A stretch of DNA of 64,000 bases from NCBI GenBank assembly GCA_030762935.1, contig CM060887.1, forward strand, positions 12,640,501 through 12,704,500. Direction: 5' to 3'. This document shows, piece after piece, positions 11,231 to 24,650 of this stretch; the stretch's first letter is position 1, and each line of letters opens with the position of its first letter. Position numbers and translations under genes: made by a program. This stretch comes from Hymenopus coronatus. Lineage: Eukaryota > Arthropoda > Insecta > Mantodea > Hymenopodidae. The notes below the pieces were generated by a model that saw nothing but the letters and a program-made list of their open reading frames with translations, searched no databases and was not told where the DNA came from.

Positions 11231-12185
11231 GGTGCTTGCTTGTTTCACGGTTTCCGTTTTACAACTCTTTCCTTCAAGTCCTCATTTTCCCTTCTGTGCA
11301 ACTGAACTAAAGTTATAAACATTTGTAAAATTATTAATTTTTTGTCATAATTAATATAACGAGAGCTCCAACTTTTATCGATAAGTTCAGAATTTAACTG
11401 TGAAAAGCTGTGGCTCGAGTTGTATTTACTAAAACTATTTCGTGAATAAAATAACGATTAGCCTATAAGGACATGAAGAATAATATTCCTAAAATCCCAT
11501 TTGTCTTGACGTTTATTTGCACCGAAATCACTGCAACTTGATGTCCATATCATAAATTTCAGATCTCTTTGTAGTACTACTTATATTATCGTAGCATAAA
11601 ATAAACCAAGATCTCTTTGTATTCCTACATTATATTATTTTGACTTAGTAAAGCATGATTGCAATAAATATGTCTATTGGAACTTCTGACATATGTACGG
11701 GAATATCACTGCACACTGATGTTCAGAGAGAAAACAAATGCACGTGGTGCAATACATTTAGAAAAACAATTGCACGTGATAAAAAAGGATTAAAATGCAG
11801 AGATAATGAGTTCCGATTGGTTGGAATATTACGCGCCAATATACTGGATTGGCCACTTCCTACGATCACGTGTCGGGAACGAAATAGTCAAGCTATAAAT
11901 GGACATGGTTTTAACAGGCAGCCCAACGTTAAACCTTGTTTTCTCCTAAACTTTTTGTCGACATTTTTTCATACACATAATGCTGCACACAATACAAGTA
12001 GTTACTGATTTGTTTAAAAAAAAATACTGCCGCTCAAAGATGTGTGGATTGAAGAAAATGATAATATTTTTTTCGAAATAAAGCTCCAGTTTTGAGGCTT
12101 AAATTATTAAATTTTAGAAAATCAATAGTTTTGGAGAGTACAACTAATAATTTTCTACAATAATCAGGGATTAAATTTAAAAAAA
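11231..12185. other. No supported gene
   Basis: The 117-codon frame at 11655-12008 has no recognisable domain and no splice context. It has several Cys and His residues but no ordered zinc-finger spacing. Confidence 0.4.
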
Positions 12186-12191
12186 AAAAAA

Positions 12192-13042
12192 ATCTGATGG
12201 GTTCCATCCATATGTCTCTGCAACAAATTATTCTTAAAAAGCTTATCTCTATTTACTTCATGCTAATCGAGAAAAAATTAACAGAAATACTCTTATTACT
12301 TGCTTCGTTGTAAGTAGAAGCGAAACAGGGAGTACCATATGTTAAAGTCATAGTCAAAAGCTGGTTGCTATGTGACTGAAGTTCCTTTGTTTGTATGGGC
12401 AGGAGTTGACAAATTCCTGTGTGAGAAAAGTATAAGTTTTTCAAAGCTGAAACTAAAAACAAGGAATATCTTAAAAATGATCAACTCCTTGAAAAAAATG
12501 TAAATAACATAAATTGTGTTTTAATGTGCTCTACATTTTCGGTGTGGTAACCTTTTCTCCATCTCTTACGGTTTAGCAGTTATGCAAAAATCCGTTAAAT
12601 TCATCCATATGTATTCCATAAATAAAGTAGTCTTCAGAGGCTATTCCCAGAAAATTCAAGATATACATTTTATTTGCCAAGTAAATATCCTAAATTTACA
12701 AGATTTTAATCAAAATCGTTAGAACCATTTTTAAGAAAATCAACATTTTCGAACTTTTTTCCATGTAAATGGTGGTTTGGAGTGGAGGGATTTTCTTGAA
12801 AATCTTCGTGTCGCATCCTTGGAAGATACCAAACTTAAATACCAAGTTTTGTTTTTAACGGTCATTTCATTTTTGAGCTATGCTGCCCACAGACACACAC
12901 ACACGGACATTTTTCTAAAAATGTTTTTTCTGGATTCAGGAGGTCTGAAATATTTTCGGTGAAACCTCAGTATAGAATTTTTGGGTGCAATACAATCCTT
13001 TTCTATACACTATGTTCATAATACGTATAGAGAAAGTAAAAA
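12192..13042 (+). repeat. Family A, full-length copy
   Basis: It opens AAAATCTGATGGGTTCC and ends TAGAGAAAGTAAAAA. It is a good second reference because nothing is inserted in it. Confidence 0.85.
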
Positions 13043-13359
13043 CTATGATAGGCTTATTTTTAAACTTTACCGTAAAATTTGAGTTGTTTGTATGAATATG
13101 TTTTATAAATGAATGAGGGTTTTTTTTTTAACAATGAATTTCCAAAATACTAATTTGTCATTTAAATAACCATTCAATGTGTAACTTTAAAACATGACTA
13201 AAATAACACTATTATTGCTTGTAATGGTATACATTGAGACTGTTAATTAGCTTGTCTATAAAAATTATTGTTAGTTATTAATTATTTAGCACTGTATAAT
13301 TAAAGATTACAAATGCTTATTAACGTATGCATTTCACAGAGTAAATTCAGCTGGAGCAG

Positions 13360-14280
13360 AAATAGAAAGCTGGCGCCAAGATAGTAGAAGGGTGTGAGAA
13401 GCGCTTTGTTAGAAAGGCTTCTTTTGTCCAGTCACGTACTACCGGGTAACGACTGGGGTAAACCTTAAAATTCGGAAAACAGTAATTTTCCATTGTACAA
13501 AACGTGTCACATGAGGGTTGCAATGCAACCTGGGATTAGAAAACTGACTTTTGGGTAATATTTACGTCAGTTGCGCGGCCTTTCTGTCCAATCAGAAAGA
13601 AGCCGCCTTGACGGTATTTTTAGTATATAAAGAGCCCAAGAAGGCACATCGTGGCTATCTGCTGTTGCTGTCTGCTATCGGTTGTCGGGCTGAAAGTCAC
13701 TTCGCTCAAAGTTAAGCACGGTAACTTGTAACGAAAACTTAGTAGTTTCCAGCGCTCTAAGCGTATTTAAAGTCAGCAACGTGTGTTAAATTATATTGTA
13801 TAAAGCAGAATCAAGGAAGAAGTAAATATAATTACGTGTGATTAGCCAAGTATAAAAGTTCCTAACAAAGTTTAAGTTAGCAGAATTGTAAAGCAAAGTG
13901 CTTATCTCGCTTGCATCTCCTAGTAAGAAATAAACTCCAGGAAAGTTACGCAAGTCTTCATTATTATAAGATCACTCCCTGAACTACCCCCACTAGCTGC
14001 ACCACCCCGAGAGAGTCAACCATCGTGCAGGCTGGGTAACGCCGTGGCGAATTCACCGGTAGTAGATTCACATCACCAGGTACGTGGGTCTACTCGTTGG
14101 TAGTGGAGTGAGTCTTGCCAACGTCACCAATCTGGGCTCGAAGCCGAGAACTCAGCATCTGGTGTTTTGAATGTGGGGATAAGGCCACCGCACAGGGCAC
14201 CCAACGTCTGAGCTCACCGCAACATTGCATCAAGATGTCTTGTGAAATGGAGAAAATCTAGAAAAAGTCTCAGTCGCGTT
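13360..14280 (+). promoter_or_regulatory. Promoter-like segment, candidate solo LTR
   Basis: The signals are ordered as in a Pol II promoter: a CRE-like TTACGTCA (13562-13569), CCAAT (13588-13592), TATATAAAG (13624-13632) and an expected start near 13655. An AATAAA follows at 13929-13934, about 280 bp after that start. Promoter plus close polyadenylation signal is the layout of a long terminal repeat. The 3' part is GC-richer and contains GGGCACCCAACGTCTGAG (about 14195), which resembles a tRNA primer-binding site. A perfect 15-bp palindrome, GGTTGCAATGCAACC, lies at 13516-13530. I could not find the matching LTR ends, a target duplication, gag or pol. A non-coding RNA gene or host promoter is the alternative. 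Confidence 0.4.
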
Positions 14281-15754
14281 TACAAGACCATTTGTGTTGG
14301 TAGGAATGTACTGAGATGCACCACTCCCTGGAAAACAGTTCAATTCAAGATGCTTAGCATTATTTTCCCTTTAAACCAGATATATATATATATATATTAT
14401 TTAATTTCCAGCAGTTGAAATCATCTATATTGTATTATTCTATGATTAAACCTCTTTTGTTTTAGCAATTGTACTAAATATTTAATTAACCCTGTTTGAT
14501 TGCACAATCCTGCCGAACAAGAAGCACTTCAGATTATCATATCAAAACGCGACTAATAATAAACAGAAAGTTAATATCTTAACAGCTGTCTGACGTAGCC
14601 CGTTAAAAATTGTATCTGCTAATATCAGAAGAAAACTGCAGTTTTGAGGAATGCATTGTTTAAAAAGTAAAGTATAGCATATACTTATTGTGTCGATTTC
14701 TTCATGGCTATATGTGATTTATGATATTCAAATTTACATTTGTTGTAACATTTCCATTTGCAGCTAGAACACTACTTATTAAATATTAACACAACGCTTA
14801 TTAATGATTTTGAAGACCAAAACTGTTTTTAAAGTTAAACTTTGTGCTACCTAACAAAATGCCATACATGTACAGTAACAAACGTAATAGCGTATACAAT
14901 TAGTAACATTTATAATAATATGAGACAGTGAAGCTAATTGCAATATGTGTGCCAATATTTAAAATCTGTGATTACAGCTACCAAAACTATTGAGCGTTTG
15001 AAGGTTTTAGTAAATTATCAAAATATTTGTTTTTTTACAATTGAATTAAAGTAGTTACAGTCTTATTGGTTTAATTTGATCACCTTACGTTTGTAGATAC
15101 TGAAAATCCTGTAGATGCCTCACAATGAACTCCTTGCATACGTGTTTTGTTTAAGTGAGCAACATTTATTATACTTTCATTGAGCAAAAGTATTGAAAAT
15201 GTCAACATTGCCTTCCGCTTAATATTTTACTCACTTCCATTGGGGAGGTTTTCTTGCCATACCACCCCACAGTATTGTATCTACTCTTGCCGTAAAGAAT
15301 ACGTACGTGCCCCTGACGAGCACCTGGAGGAGTGTTGAGGAATCCGCAGAGCATAGAGAGAGGTCAACCTATCTTAATTATTTGGAAGCGAAGTTATAAG
15401 TCGCATTTGTTTTAAAACTACATTAAATAGGTACTGAAAGTGATTAAATTAAGTACATTAAAGGTTTTTCTCTACTGTAAACTACGAAAAACAAAACGAA
15501 TTAGATAATTCGCTCACCCTTTTTAAAGGTTAATGCTATGTAATAGAACTATATATTAGTAATCACACCCCGCCCTTTTCAATTTGAATAGCAGTTGAGC
15601 AAGTTGAGAATGGCACTGTAATATTTTTGTGGCAAGTGTTTTTGTATCAAGGCTGTCGTAAAATGTTGTCATCTTGGAATAATGATGTTTCAGAAGTTTA
15701 AGTTTCAGCACAATATTTTGTAAAATTTGCAGCCAACCTTAAGAAAGCTAATGA
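14281..15754. other. No gene seen
   Basis: AT-rich, with a TA dinucleotide run (14383-14397) and no open frame of interest. Confidence 0.5.
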
Positions 15755-16610
15755 GTTGCATTCACTTGACCTTTTTCATAATTCTAAAAGCTATGCTTTC
15801 AAAAGCTTATTTTTTTGCTTCTTGTTAATCGAAATAAATATTTTTATAAGGTGGCACAGTTAAAAAAATCTGATGTGCTTCATTTATATGACTTTCTCAG
15901 CCTATTCCTCAGCAAATTATTCTTGCGAAAGCTTATTCTTCTATTTCATGCTAGCCCAGATGAACATTAACTCATTATGTGCTTAGTGTCTTGCAGGTAC
16001 TTGGGGGGGGGGGGGGAAGAGATAAACTGTGCTAAAACAATATTCAAATTTTTAAGGTGCCGGTTGCTATATGATACTGAAATTCGTTTCTCTTAGCATG
16101 GCCAGAAAACAGAAAAGAAAACGAATGATGATTTCCGATTTAATCCTCTTATCTTTATCAAAACATAATATAAATTTTGGGCACAAAAAACTCATTTCAG
16201 AAAAGTGGGAATATTGCAAAATTTAAACCAAGGACAAGGAATATTTCGGAATTGGATAACTTCACAAAAACAAAAAAACAAAAATGCACATGACATAAAC
16301 TGTTTTAAAGAACTATATTTTTTGTGTAGTAAGTTTTTGTCTAACTCTTACGGTTTAGAGTCATTTAGAGTAAATAGGTTTCAGATACTATTCCCATAAA
16401 TTTCAAATTATACATTTTATTTTTCATGAAAATGTCTTAAACATATGATATATGACAAAATCCGAATTTTCGAAAAATGTTCCAAGTGAAAGGTAGTTAG
16501 AGGAAGGGCGATTTTCTTGAAAATCTTCGTGTCGCATCTTTGGGAGATGCCGTACTTAAATATGCAATTGGCGTTTAAACCGACTTTTCGTTTTTGAGTT
16601 AAGCTGAGTC
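15755..16610 (+). repeat. Family A, degenerate copy plus extra head
   Basis: A head fragment (15758-15850) is followed by a second head (TCTGATGTGCTTC, 15868) and a body that stops before the tail palindrome. A 12-G run lies at about 16003-16016. Confidence 0.7.
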
Positions 16611-16639
16611 TCTTGAGTTGCACCTGACCAAGCTACCTC

Positions 16640-17985
16640 TTTTCACTCAATCACCCGTCATCTGATCTAAAAGTGGTTAAACCACATGTGTGTTTGTGTC
16701 GGCAAAGGCACAAAGAAGAAAAAATAGAGCAGTCACCAAGTGAGAGAGTATGACGAAGGAAAGCGTGGCGTGGCATTCCAGCAGGTCGATACGTGAAATG
16801 TGCTGACAGGAAACTTAACGTTCCGGAACATTTCGCTTTGTCGCACCAAGTGTCGCCAATATCCTCGCAGAGGGAATGTCAATTTAAACGTCATTTTCAT
16901 TAATACATGTTTTGCACAAATTTTCTCAAATGAATTTTTCCTGTTGAAGTATATATGTCGATTTTATTTCAAACGTAATCCAAAACAATACTTTTTGGAC
17001 GATAGTGTTTTTATGCACTTTCCGCTCATGCTATCAGGCTAAGGAAGTTAACATTCTTGTGCGGTTGCATTTTTACCGCAGACGTTAAGAAAATGTGGGT
17101 ACTCCAACTATTGATATGTATATTTATTGTTCGAAGACATGCAATATAATCATATTTGATAGTCCAAAATTGCCTTTAAATCTTACCATCTACATTTCCC
17201 TTAATTTATTAACATTCACTTAGGATTTAATTCATGCAACATTTACATTCAACTATTTCTGCGCATCTAGCTTGGTCAACACTACCAGACGTGACTAAAT
17301 GGATCACCAGTTTGCAAAAGCTATAGCGTAAATTGTTTTATCCGCGTAAATATTTCTGTTATTCATTATCGTTGAAAAATACACCATGTACAGTGCATTG
17401 TAAAAACTCGGAAATGAAAGTGCGAGACGAAGTTAATTGTTTTCAAACACTTGTTCCTCTTATGAAAAAATGCAGCTATTGCACTCGTATCGCAATGTAC
17501 TTTTTCTGATGATCCACTTCTCGTTCATGCTGTCATGCTTGACATATGAATTCTCTAAGTTACCTCCGTGTTGTTTGTTTCTATTTTCTGCACGTGGGTA
17601 TATGCATGAACTACATAATTAATCTAATATATATATTATTACAGGTATTTGATTTTAGAACTAAATGTAGTATGCGAGACAAAAATATTAGCATGATTTC
17701 TTATGCAGTTCATATTGTTCTTGTGGGAGACACCAAGGATAACTTGCAAGGACTTTTGTTCCAATTTTATAACAAATGTAAGAATTTTAACATGAGAAAT
17801 TCCATTCTATTAGTAAAGTACAGCTACAATGCAAATTAGAAATTTAAAATAAATTACAGAACAGGTTATGCTCTTCAACTGTAAGGAAGTAAATTTTACA
17901 AGCTGGGGAATCTAATTAAAAAAATTAACAATCAAATATTAAAAGCAACATAAACAAATATTGACGATTTGGACTAGAGAAATAA
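16640..17985. other. No gene seen
   Basis: The ORFs at 16800-17042, 17437-17622 and 17546-17839 are short and hydrophobic, with no homology I recognise. Confidence 0.45.
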
Positions 17986-17989
17986 ATAC

Positions 17990-18340
17990 ATCAGAAAAGA
18001 AACAAAAGTTCAACTTTATAAAGCTGTTGTCCCGCCTTAGAAGCAAGCGCAATGGCAACAAGGACACAGCGAATGATCGAAAGAACAGAAATGAGAGTGC
18101 AAGAAAAATAGCTGGAAAGACATAGTGTGTCCGATAAGAAATTAAGATAATTAGATTATGTTATGCCAGAAACAGAATGGGCTGCAAGAAGAAAGAAATC
18201 CGATAATAAGCATGTATCCAGGAAAGAATAGTACGGATAGCAAGAGATAACAAACACTCCAGAAGGAAAAAGAAGTCCAGTACGACCAAAATGATGATGC
18301 AAAGAGGTCTTGATTCACCTATAGAAAAGGTGACTGCGTC
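17990..18340 (+). pseudogene. LINE reverse transcriptase C-terminal remnant
   Basis: Broken frames read like the last part of a non-LTR retrotransposon polymerase. TKVQLYKAVVPP (18001-18036) fits the KVKLYKT.V.P segment after the thumb. RTQRMIERTEMRVQ (about 18060-18102) fits the TQR.MER.MLG helix. PEGKRSPVRPKMM (about 18259-18297) fits the GKRS-GRP-RW motif near the end of such proteins. The order and spacing match, but stops and shifts separate the parts. Family-level memory supports this call; a translated search would settle it. Confidence 0.5.
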
Positions 18341-18675
18341 TAATACAAAGAGAAGAAAAAGAAATGTTACCTTGTATATCGACATTTGTGATTTAACAGA
18401 GCAGAGTTAAAGATGAGTTACAATTTTTGTTGTGTTGTTTTTTATATCAACAATCGATTACTACCAGTTAATGTTCGGGACCTGCTACTGGAACTACTAT
18501 GTTCAACAGCTATTGTGTCTATCATTCACTATTGTCCAAAACTGTGTGCGTTTTGTGGAAGTCGAATACCTCGATTTCACTTCGTATTTTCAAACTTCTG
18601 TTCTTCAATTATGCATATACAACAATTAGTGATGATTGCTAGAGTTTCCTTACATATATTTTATGTTATAACCAT

Positions 18676-19530
18676 AAAAAATCTGGTGTTCCATTCACTT
18701 GACTTTCTCCACTTCGCTGTAACAAATTATTGTTATCTACTTTATGATAATCGAGATAAACATTAGCAGAAATTTTCTTAATTACTTGCTTTCTTGTTAA
18801 GTAGAAGCGAAATAAGGGAATACACTAGGCTAAAACGATAATCAAATCTTTTAAAAGCTGGTTGCCATATGGTTGAAATTGTTTCTATGCAGGGCCAGGA
18901 ATTTACAACTTATGTATGAAAAAAGTTGAAGTATTTTAAATCTGAAACAAATTACAAGGAATATCTCAGAAATGGGCAATTCAACGAAAAAAAAAATATA
19001 TATAACATAAATTGTGTATTTTAACCTGATCTACATGTTTTGTGTGGTAAGTTTTTGTCCATCTCTTATGGTTTACCAGTTACGCAAAATTCAGCAAAAT
19101 TCATTCAGATTAAAGAGGTCTTTAGAGTCTATTCCCAGAAAATTCAAAATATAAATTTTATATAAGTATCTATAATATACGGTATTTTAATCAAAAGCAT
19201 TAGAGCCATTTTGAAAAAATCAAAATTTTCGATTTTTTTCCATGTAAAGGGTAGTTTGGGGTGGGGGATATTTTTCTCAAAATCTTCGTGTCGCATCCCT
19301 GGAAGATACTAAACTTAAATACCAAGTTTGGCATTTCATCGACTTTTAGTTTTTGAGTTATCGTGTTCATAGATACACACATGGACCTTTTTCTGAAAAT
19401 ACTTTTTGTTTTTGGATACAGGGGACCCTAAAACATATATTTCCGGTGAAATCTCGGTATGGAATTTTTGGGTGCATTACAATACCTTCTCTGTACACTA
19501 TGTACATAGTACGTATAGATAAAGTAAAAA
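18676..19530 (+). repeat. Family A, full-length copy
   Basis: It runs from AAAAATCTGGTGTTCC to the terminal palindrome and AAAGTAAAAA. The 117-codon frame at 18413-18766 runs into its head and is not a gene. Confidence 0.85.
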
Positions 19531-20140
19531 AAAGTCGATATACTTGAACAGATTCAGCCGCGGCTGCCTTCATGGTGTAATTAATATATTACTCTGAAAT
19601 ACGTATGCATGTGGATGCTTTCGCTGGCTTATATGTTCTGATGTGCAACCACATTGAGTTCAACGCGCTACCGGTCCCATTTCATAGGGAGATTGTGTAA
19701 TTTGGTCGCATCTTCATCTTTTGTCAGGCAGGCAGTGGACGTGAGCAATATTGCAAATACAAACATAATTTTGCTGCGTGGTTCACATATTTAGGCCACA
19801 CAAGTATCGCAAGCTTCGATGCACAGAAGGACTGTAAATAACACAAAACAGTACGTAGTTCAAATGTATTCATTGTTTACGATGAACCAAACTACGGAAC
19901 TAGAAATAGGCCAGAAAACCCAGAATCAGGGACGTGATTATTAAACGTTTTTCTTCTTGTATCTATCATTTTATTTGTGTAATAAAAACATTAGCTAGCT
20001 AGATAAATAGAGGGAGAGAGAGAGAGAGAGAGAGAGCCAATTAAATAGCACAGAGCTGTTATCTATATGATGTAATTAGGGCTACTTGCAGACATAGAAC
20101 TTTAAAACTTTGCTTACATCTAATGTCTAATTAATGTCTG
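19531..20140. other. No gene seen; AG microsatellite
   Basis: AT-rich, with an AG dinucleotide array at 20014-20036. Confidence 0.5.
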
Positions 20141-20998
20141 TAGCCCGTATGTACAATGTACATCGTGGATAGAGAATGTATTGTATTTCACCCAAAAATT
20201 AGATGTCGAGATTTCACCAGAAATATATGTTTTGAGGTTTCCTGAGTCCGAAAAGAGCAGTTTTAGAAAAACGTCAGTATGCGTCTGTGGACAGCATAGC
20301 TCAAAAACGAAAAGTCCGTGATATACCATTCTTTGTATATATATCTTTAGTATCTTCTAAGGATGCGAGAGGAAGATTTTCAAGAAAATTCCCCCATCAC
20401 AAATTACCCTTTGTATGGAAACATTTTCGAACATTTTGATTTTCTCAAAAATGGCGCTAACGATTTTGATTAAACTACCTATTTTAAAGGTATTTATACC
20501 CCAAATAAAGTATATCTTAAAATTTCTGGGAATAGCCTCTGAAGGTCTCTTCATTCTGAATGAATTTTGCCGAATTTTGCTTAACTGCTAAACCGTAAGA
20601 GGTAGACAAAAACTTACTGCACAAAAAATGTAGATCTCTTCAAAACACAATTTGTCATTTACAATTTTGTTGTGGAGATAGATGTTTACGAGATATTAGA
20701 TTCAATTGTAAAGTACTTGTACTTTTCTCAGATACGAAGTGCCGTTTTTCTTTTGTTCTACTCCTAACCAAGCAAAAAAGCAAACTGCAATGAGAATTGC
20801 ATAACGACAGCTTTTAAAACATTTGACTGTCACTTTTGCCTAGTGCATTCCCATAGTTCCCTTCTACTTATAAGGAACTAAGTAATAAAGCAATGCGTTC
20901 AAGTTTATTTCGATTATTATGGTGTAGAAAGAAGAATAACGTAAAAATGATGTAGAATAGCTAGAGAAAGTCATGTGAGTGCAACGCATGAGATTTTA
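20141..20998 (-). repeat. Family A, near full-length copy
   Basis: The tail palindrome is partly lost (GTATGTACAATGTACATCG). The head end GAAAGTCATGTGAGTGCAACGCATGAGATTTT is intact. Confidence 0.8.
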
Positions 20999-20999
20999 T

Positions 21000-21530
21000 T
21001 TTTCCATGTAAAATAAAGTCAGAACTCACATTTTTATTCATCACCCCCATTAAGTGCAGTAGCTGTTGACCAGCTTTAGAATCAGCTTGCTCTATCAGAA
21101 GCGTATGAAATGAGTGTTCCGGGTGTCCATGCTCCCCGATCTGGAACCGTGTTAGCATCAAGGCCATGCGGAGCATTGTTTTCCGTTCCCAACGAACACG
21201 GTAACTTCCTCCAGGAACCAGTTCCAGTTCTCATCTTATCGCATCGCCGCCATCTCCACATTGTTATGCAGCCTCGTCTCACTTCAAGGCTCTCCCACAT
21301 TTTGATAAACTCCAAGTTAACAAGCAACCATGTTACTAAGTCATTATTCTACTCGGCTGTTCCGAAATTCACTTGGCTCACTCAGAATATCAAAACAAGA
21401 TTCAGGAAGCCCTCCGTGTTTGCAACCTCGCATACCAATATCATGTTCCGGGGATTAGACCCAAATGTAGTTGAGAAATGCACTTTTATTTTGAGTCTTT
21501 GCTTCTCGTGACTCATACTACAAGTACAGA
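21000..21530. other. GC-richer unresolved segment with long frames
   Basis: Open frames run on both strands (21110-21511 plus, 133 codons; 21082-21327 minus, 81 codons). Base composition is higher in GC than the flanks. The minus frame has many Trp, Arg and Met residues but no motif I know. It may be a decayed repeat or old exon-like sequence. I assign no function. Confidence 0.2.
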
Positions 21531-21539
21531 AAACATCAA

Positions 21540-22270
21540 TCAATATGTAACCCTGGCGCGCTTACGAGCAAGCTCAATACTGGAAGTAGGCGGATCCAGA
21601 ACTAATGTGAGACATTCAAATAATCCTTAGTTCGTGTGTATTTGACAGATGTACACATTGAAACATAAACTAAAATCCTAACCCGCCAGTGGTAAATCTG
21701 GTAAATTCGTGACCGATTATCTCAGAAACTACTTAATGCAGTCACATGGTATAATTGCATTCCTTTTAAGAACACTGGTCTACTTTCATCCAATAAGTTT
21801 TATTCAGTAAGATAGGATTTTTCCCTCGTTTATATTCTTTGATTAAAATGTATCAGGAATTGGTTTTTAACAATTAACTGATCATCATATTATCACTAAA
21901 GTAGATTCCCAACAGCACTTATGTTATTATTGTAAAATATATTATTTAGCTCTCTTCAGTAGTTTGTAAGTAGTGAAGCAGCCAGGTTGTATTCCTAAGA
22001 CACTGTAATCCCCCATCCCCTTTTCCCCCTCACTTGACGCAAGTGAGCATTTTTAGGAATTTTAAATCTTGTTTTATCACAAACTTTTTTCCAGCATTTT
22101 TGCATATCTCTCCACACAATGAAAGGTTTTACTGACTTGTGTCAAAATGTTATACTGCCTTCAAAAGGCACTAAAGAAAATTACCGTATGATTTTTTTTA
22201 AATAATGCTTCGATTTTGAGAAATAAATTATAAACTTTTTAAAAATCAAGACTTACGGAGAGGGTAAAAA
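21540..22270. other. No gene seen
   Basis: AT-rich, without a recognised repeat or frame. Confidence 0.5.
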
Positions 22271-22272
22271 GT

Positions 22273-22983
22273 GAAAATCTGATGTGTTCCATCCACAAGA
22301 CTCTCTTTACATCTCTGTAACAAGTTATCGCTGAAAAGCACACTCCCTGCTGGTCGAGATAAGATGTTCTTATTACTTGCTTCCTTATGCACCAGTCTAC
22401 ATCAATAGTCAAATCTTTTAAAAGCCGGTTGCTATGTGATTGTTGCACGTCAAGAAGCTGGCAATTGTCATATATATATGCTATGATATAAGTTTAAGTA
22501 TTTTAAAACAAACAAATAACAAGGAATGTCTTCGAAATGGTCAGCTCCATAAAAAAAATCAAATTGTGTGTTTTAACGAGAGCTGCATTTTCTGTGTGGT
22601 AAGTTTTTGTTTTTCTGTTACGGATTACCAGCTATGCAAAATTCATCTAGGATGAAGAGTTCTTCAGAGGCTATTCCCAGAAAATTCAAAAAATAAATTT
22701 TATTTTTCATGTAAATATCTTTAACATACATCATTTTAATCAAAATCGTTTGAGCAATTTTCGAGAAAATAAAAATGTTCAATTTTTTTTTCGTACAAAG
22801 GATAGTTTGGGGTAAGGGGATTTTCCTCAGAATCTTCAAGCAGCGTTAGAAGATGGTTAACTTAAATACCAAGTTTGGTATTTTACCGACTTTTCGTTTT
22901 TAGTTATGTTCAGAGACACACATGGACCCTTTTTCTAAATGTGCGTGTATTTCCGGTGAAATCTCGATATAGAATTTTCGGGA
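22273..22983 (+). repeat. Family A, copy lacking the tail palindrome
   Basis: The head AAAATCTGATGTGTTCC is intact, and the body ends at GAATTTTCGGG, just short of the palindrome. Confidence 0.8.
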
Positions 22984-23680
22984 GGAGAAAGAAAACTGTG
23001 TCTACATTAATACAATAAAATATGTAATAGACTTATTTCTAAAATCATTTAGTATAAAATCTGAATTTTGATGCGTATATTTTTAAAAATGCATTGAGTA
23101 GAGCGTTTTTATTAGAACCAAGAATTTAGACAGTAAAATTATTATTAAATAGCCATGCAAACAATAATATTGGAACAGCAAAAATATCACTGTTATTGTG
23201 TATACAGGGTATATGATTCAACAAATATCTTATATACTTGGATTCAAATTTCGCAGTAGCATTTCTTTAAGCCCTATGTTCTTACAGCATATTTAAAACT
23301 AAGATTTCATTAAACGAGCTAATAAGGTTGATCCTCCTTTTTAAAACAGAAATTTGGTGCCATCTTAAAAATAATATATAAGACAGTAAATTACGAATAT
23401 TATAAGTGATCTCAGGTGAGGGTGAAAATTCACACACCTAGTGTTCTGGTGGCGGTGGTGGTGGTGCATGTAGTTTAGAGCATTGGAGATAGTGGAAGTC
23501 AGAGCCACCAATATCTTAACGCATGTGTATTTCATACTTTGCTTTCAACGATAAGGAATAATAGAAGTAAATTATTTAATAAAATAATACATAAATAAAA
23601 TTAATTACTAACACCTACTGCACATGGTAGTTCCAGTAGCAAGGTCAACAACGTTAACTTGGCGGCGAACTGGCGATCGA
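22984..23680. other. No gene seen
   Basis: AT-rich sequence with a short GGT/GGC-rich triplet run (GGTGGCGGTGGTGGTGG, 23450). Confidence 0.5.
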
Positions 23681-23686
23681 TCGATC

Positions 23687-24045
23687 GGTTATCCACACGC
23701 ATGACTTTCTTTAGATGTTCTGCAAGCAACCTTCTTTTTCTACAAAATATTGGTCTTTTATCGGTATCATTGTAATCCAGATAAATATTAACAGAATTTG
23801 TCTTATTATTTGCTTCTTGTACGCAGAAGGTAAATTGGGGATACGCTAGGCTACAGCGAAAGTCAAATCTTTTAAAAACCAGTCGCTATGTGAAACAATT
23901 GGAATTCCGTTTTCTTTGATTGCCATGAGTAAACAAAAAGAGAGACAAAAAGAAAGATGGCCTCCAGCGTGAGAAAAGTTAAAGTTGATCAAAATTGAAA
24001 CAAATAACACGGAATGTCTCGGAAACGGTTAGGAAACGGCTAATT

Positions 24046-24096
<51 letters not shown>

Positions 24097-24537
24097 ATCT
24101 CTTACGATTTGCCAGTCATCCAGAATGAAGAGATCTTCAGAGGCTATTCCAAGAAAATTCAAGATATAGGTATATTTCGTTTGTCATAAAAATATCTTAT
24201 ACATTGGTGTTTTAATCAAATTCGTTCGTTAGAGCCATGTTTGAGAAAATCAAAATTTTCGAAAAATATTCCATGTAAAGAAAGGGTAGTTTGGGGTGGG
24301 AATATTTTCTTGAAAATCTTCGTGTCGCATCTTTGGAAGATACTGAACTTAAGTACCAAATTTGGTATTAACGGACTTTTCGTTTTTGAGCTATGCTGTC
24401 CACACACACACACACACATGAACCTTTCTCTAAAAAAGCTTTTTTTGCATTCAGGGGGTCCCAAAACATTTATTTCCGATGAAATCTCGGTATCGAATTT
24501 TTGGGTGCATTATCTGCATGTGTAGAGAAAGTAAATT
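23687..24537 (+). repeat. Family A copy with CT microsatellite
   Basis: This copy has a long CT array (24048-24088) where other copies carry the end of the ACGGTTTACC block. The terminal palindrome is shortened to CTGCATGTGTAGAGAAAGTAAA. Confidence 0.8.
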
Positions 24538-24650
24538 TTTGTTTGACTCAGAGGATCTCAAAATGAATATTTGAATATTTCCTGTGAAACCTATATAGAA
24601 TTTTTGGTGGGGTACAACACTTTCTCTAGCATACTAGAGAAAGTAAAAAT
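24538..24650 (+). repeat. Family A, duplicated tail
   Basis: A second tail end (CTCAGAGGATCTCAAAATG..TAGAGAAAGTAAAAA) follows the previous copy directly. Confidence 0.75.

Noticed and set aside
18413..18766. 117-codon hydrophobic ORF as a membrane protein
   Set aside because: AT-driven composition, no conserved motif, and its 3' part is a family A head.
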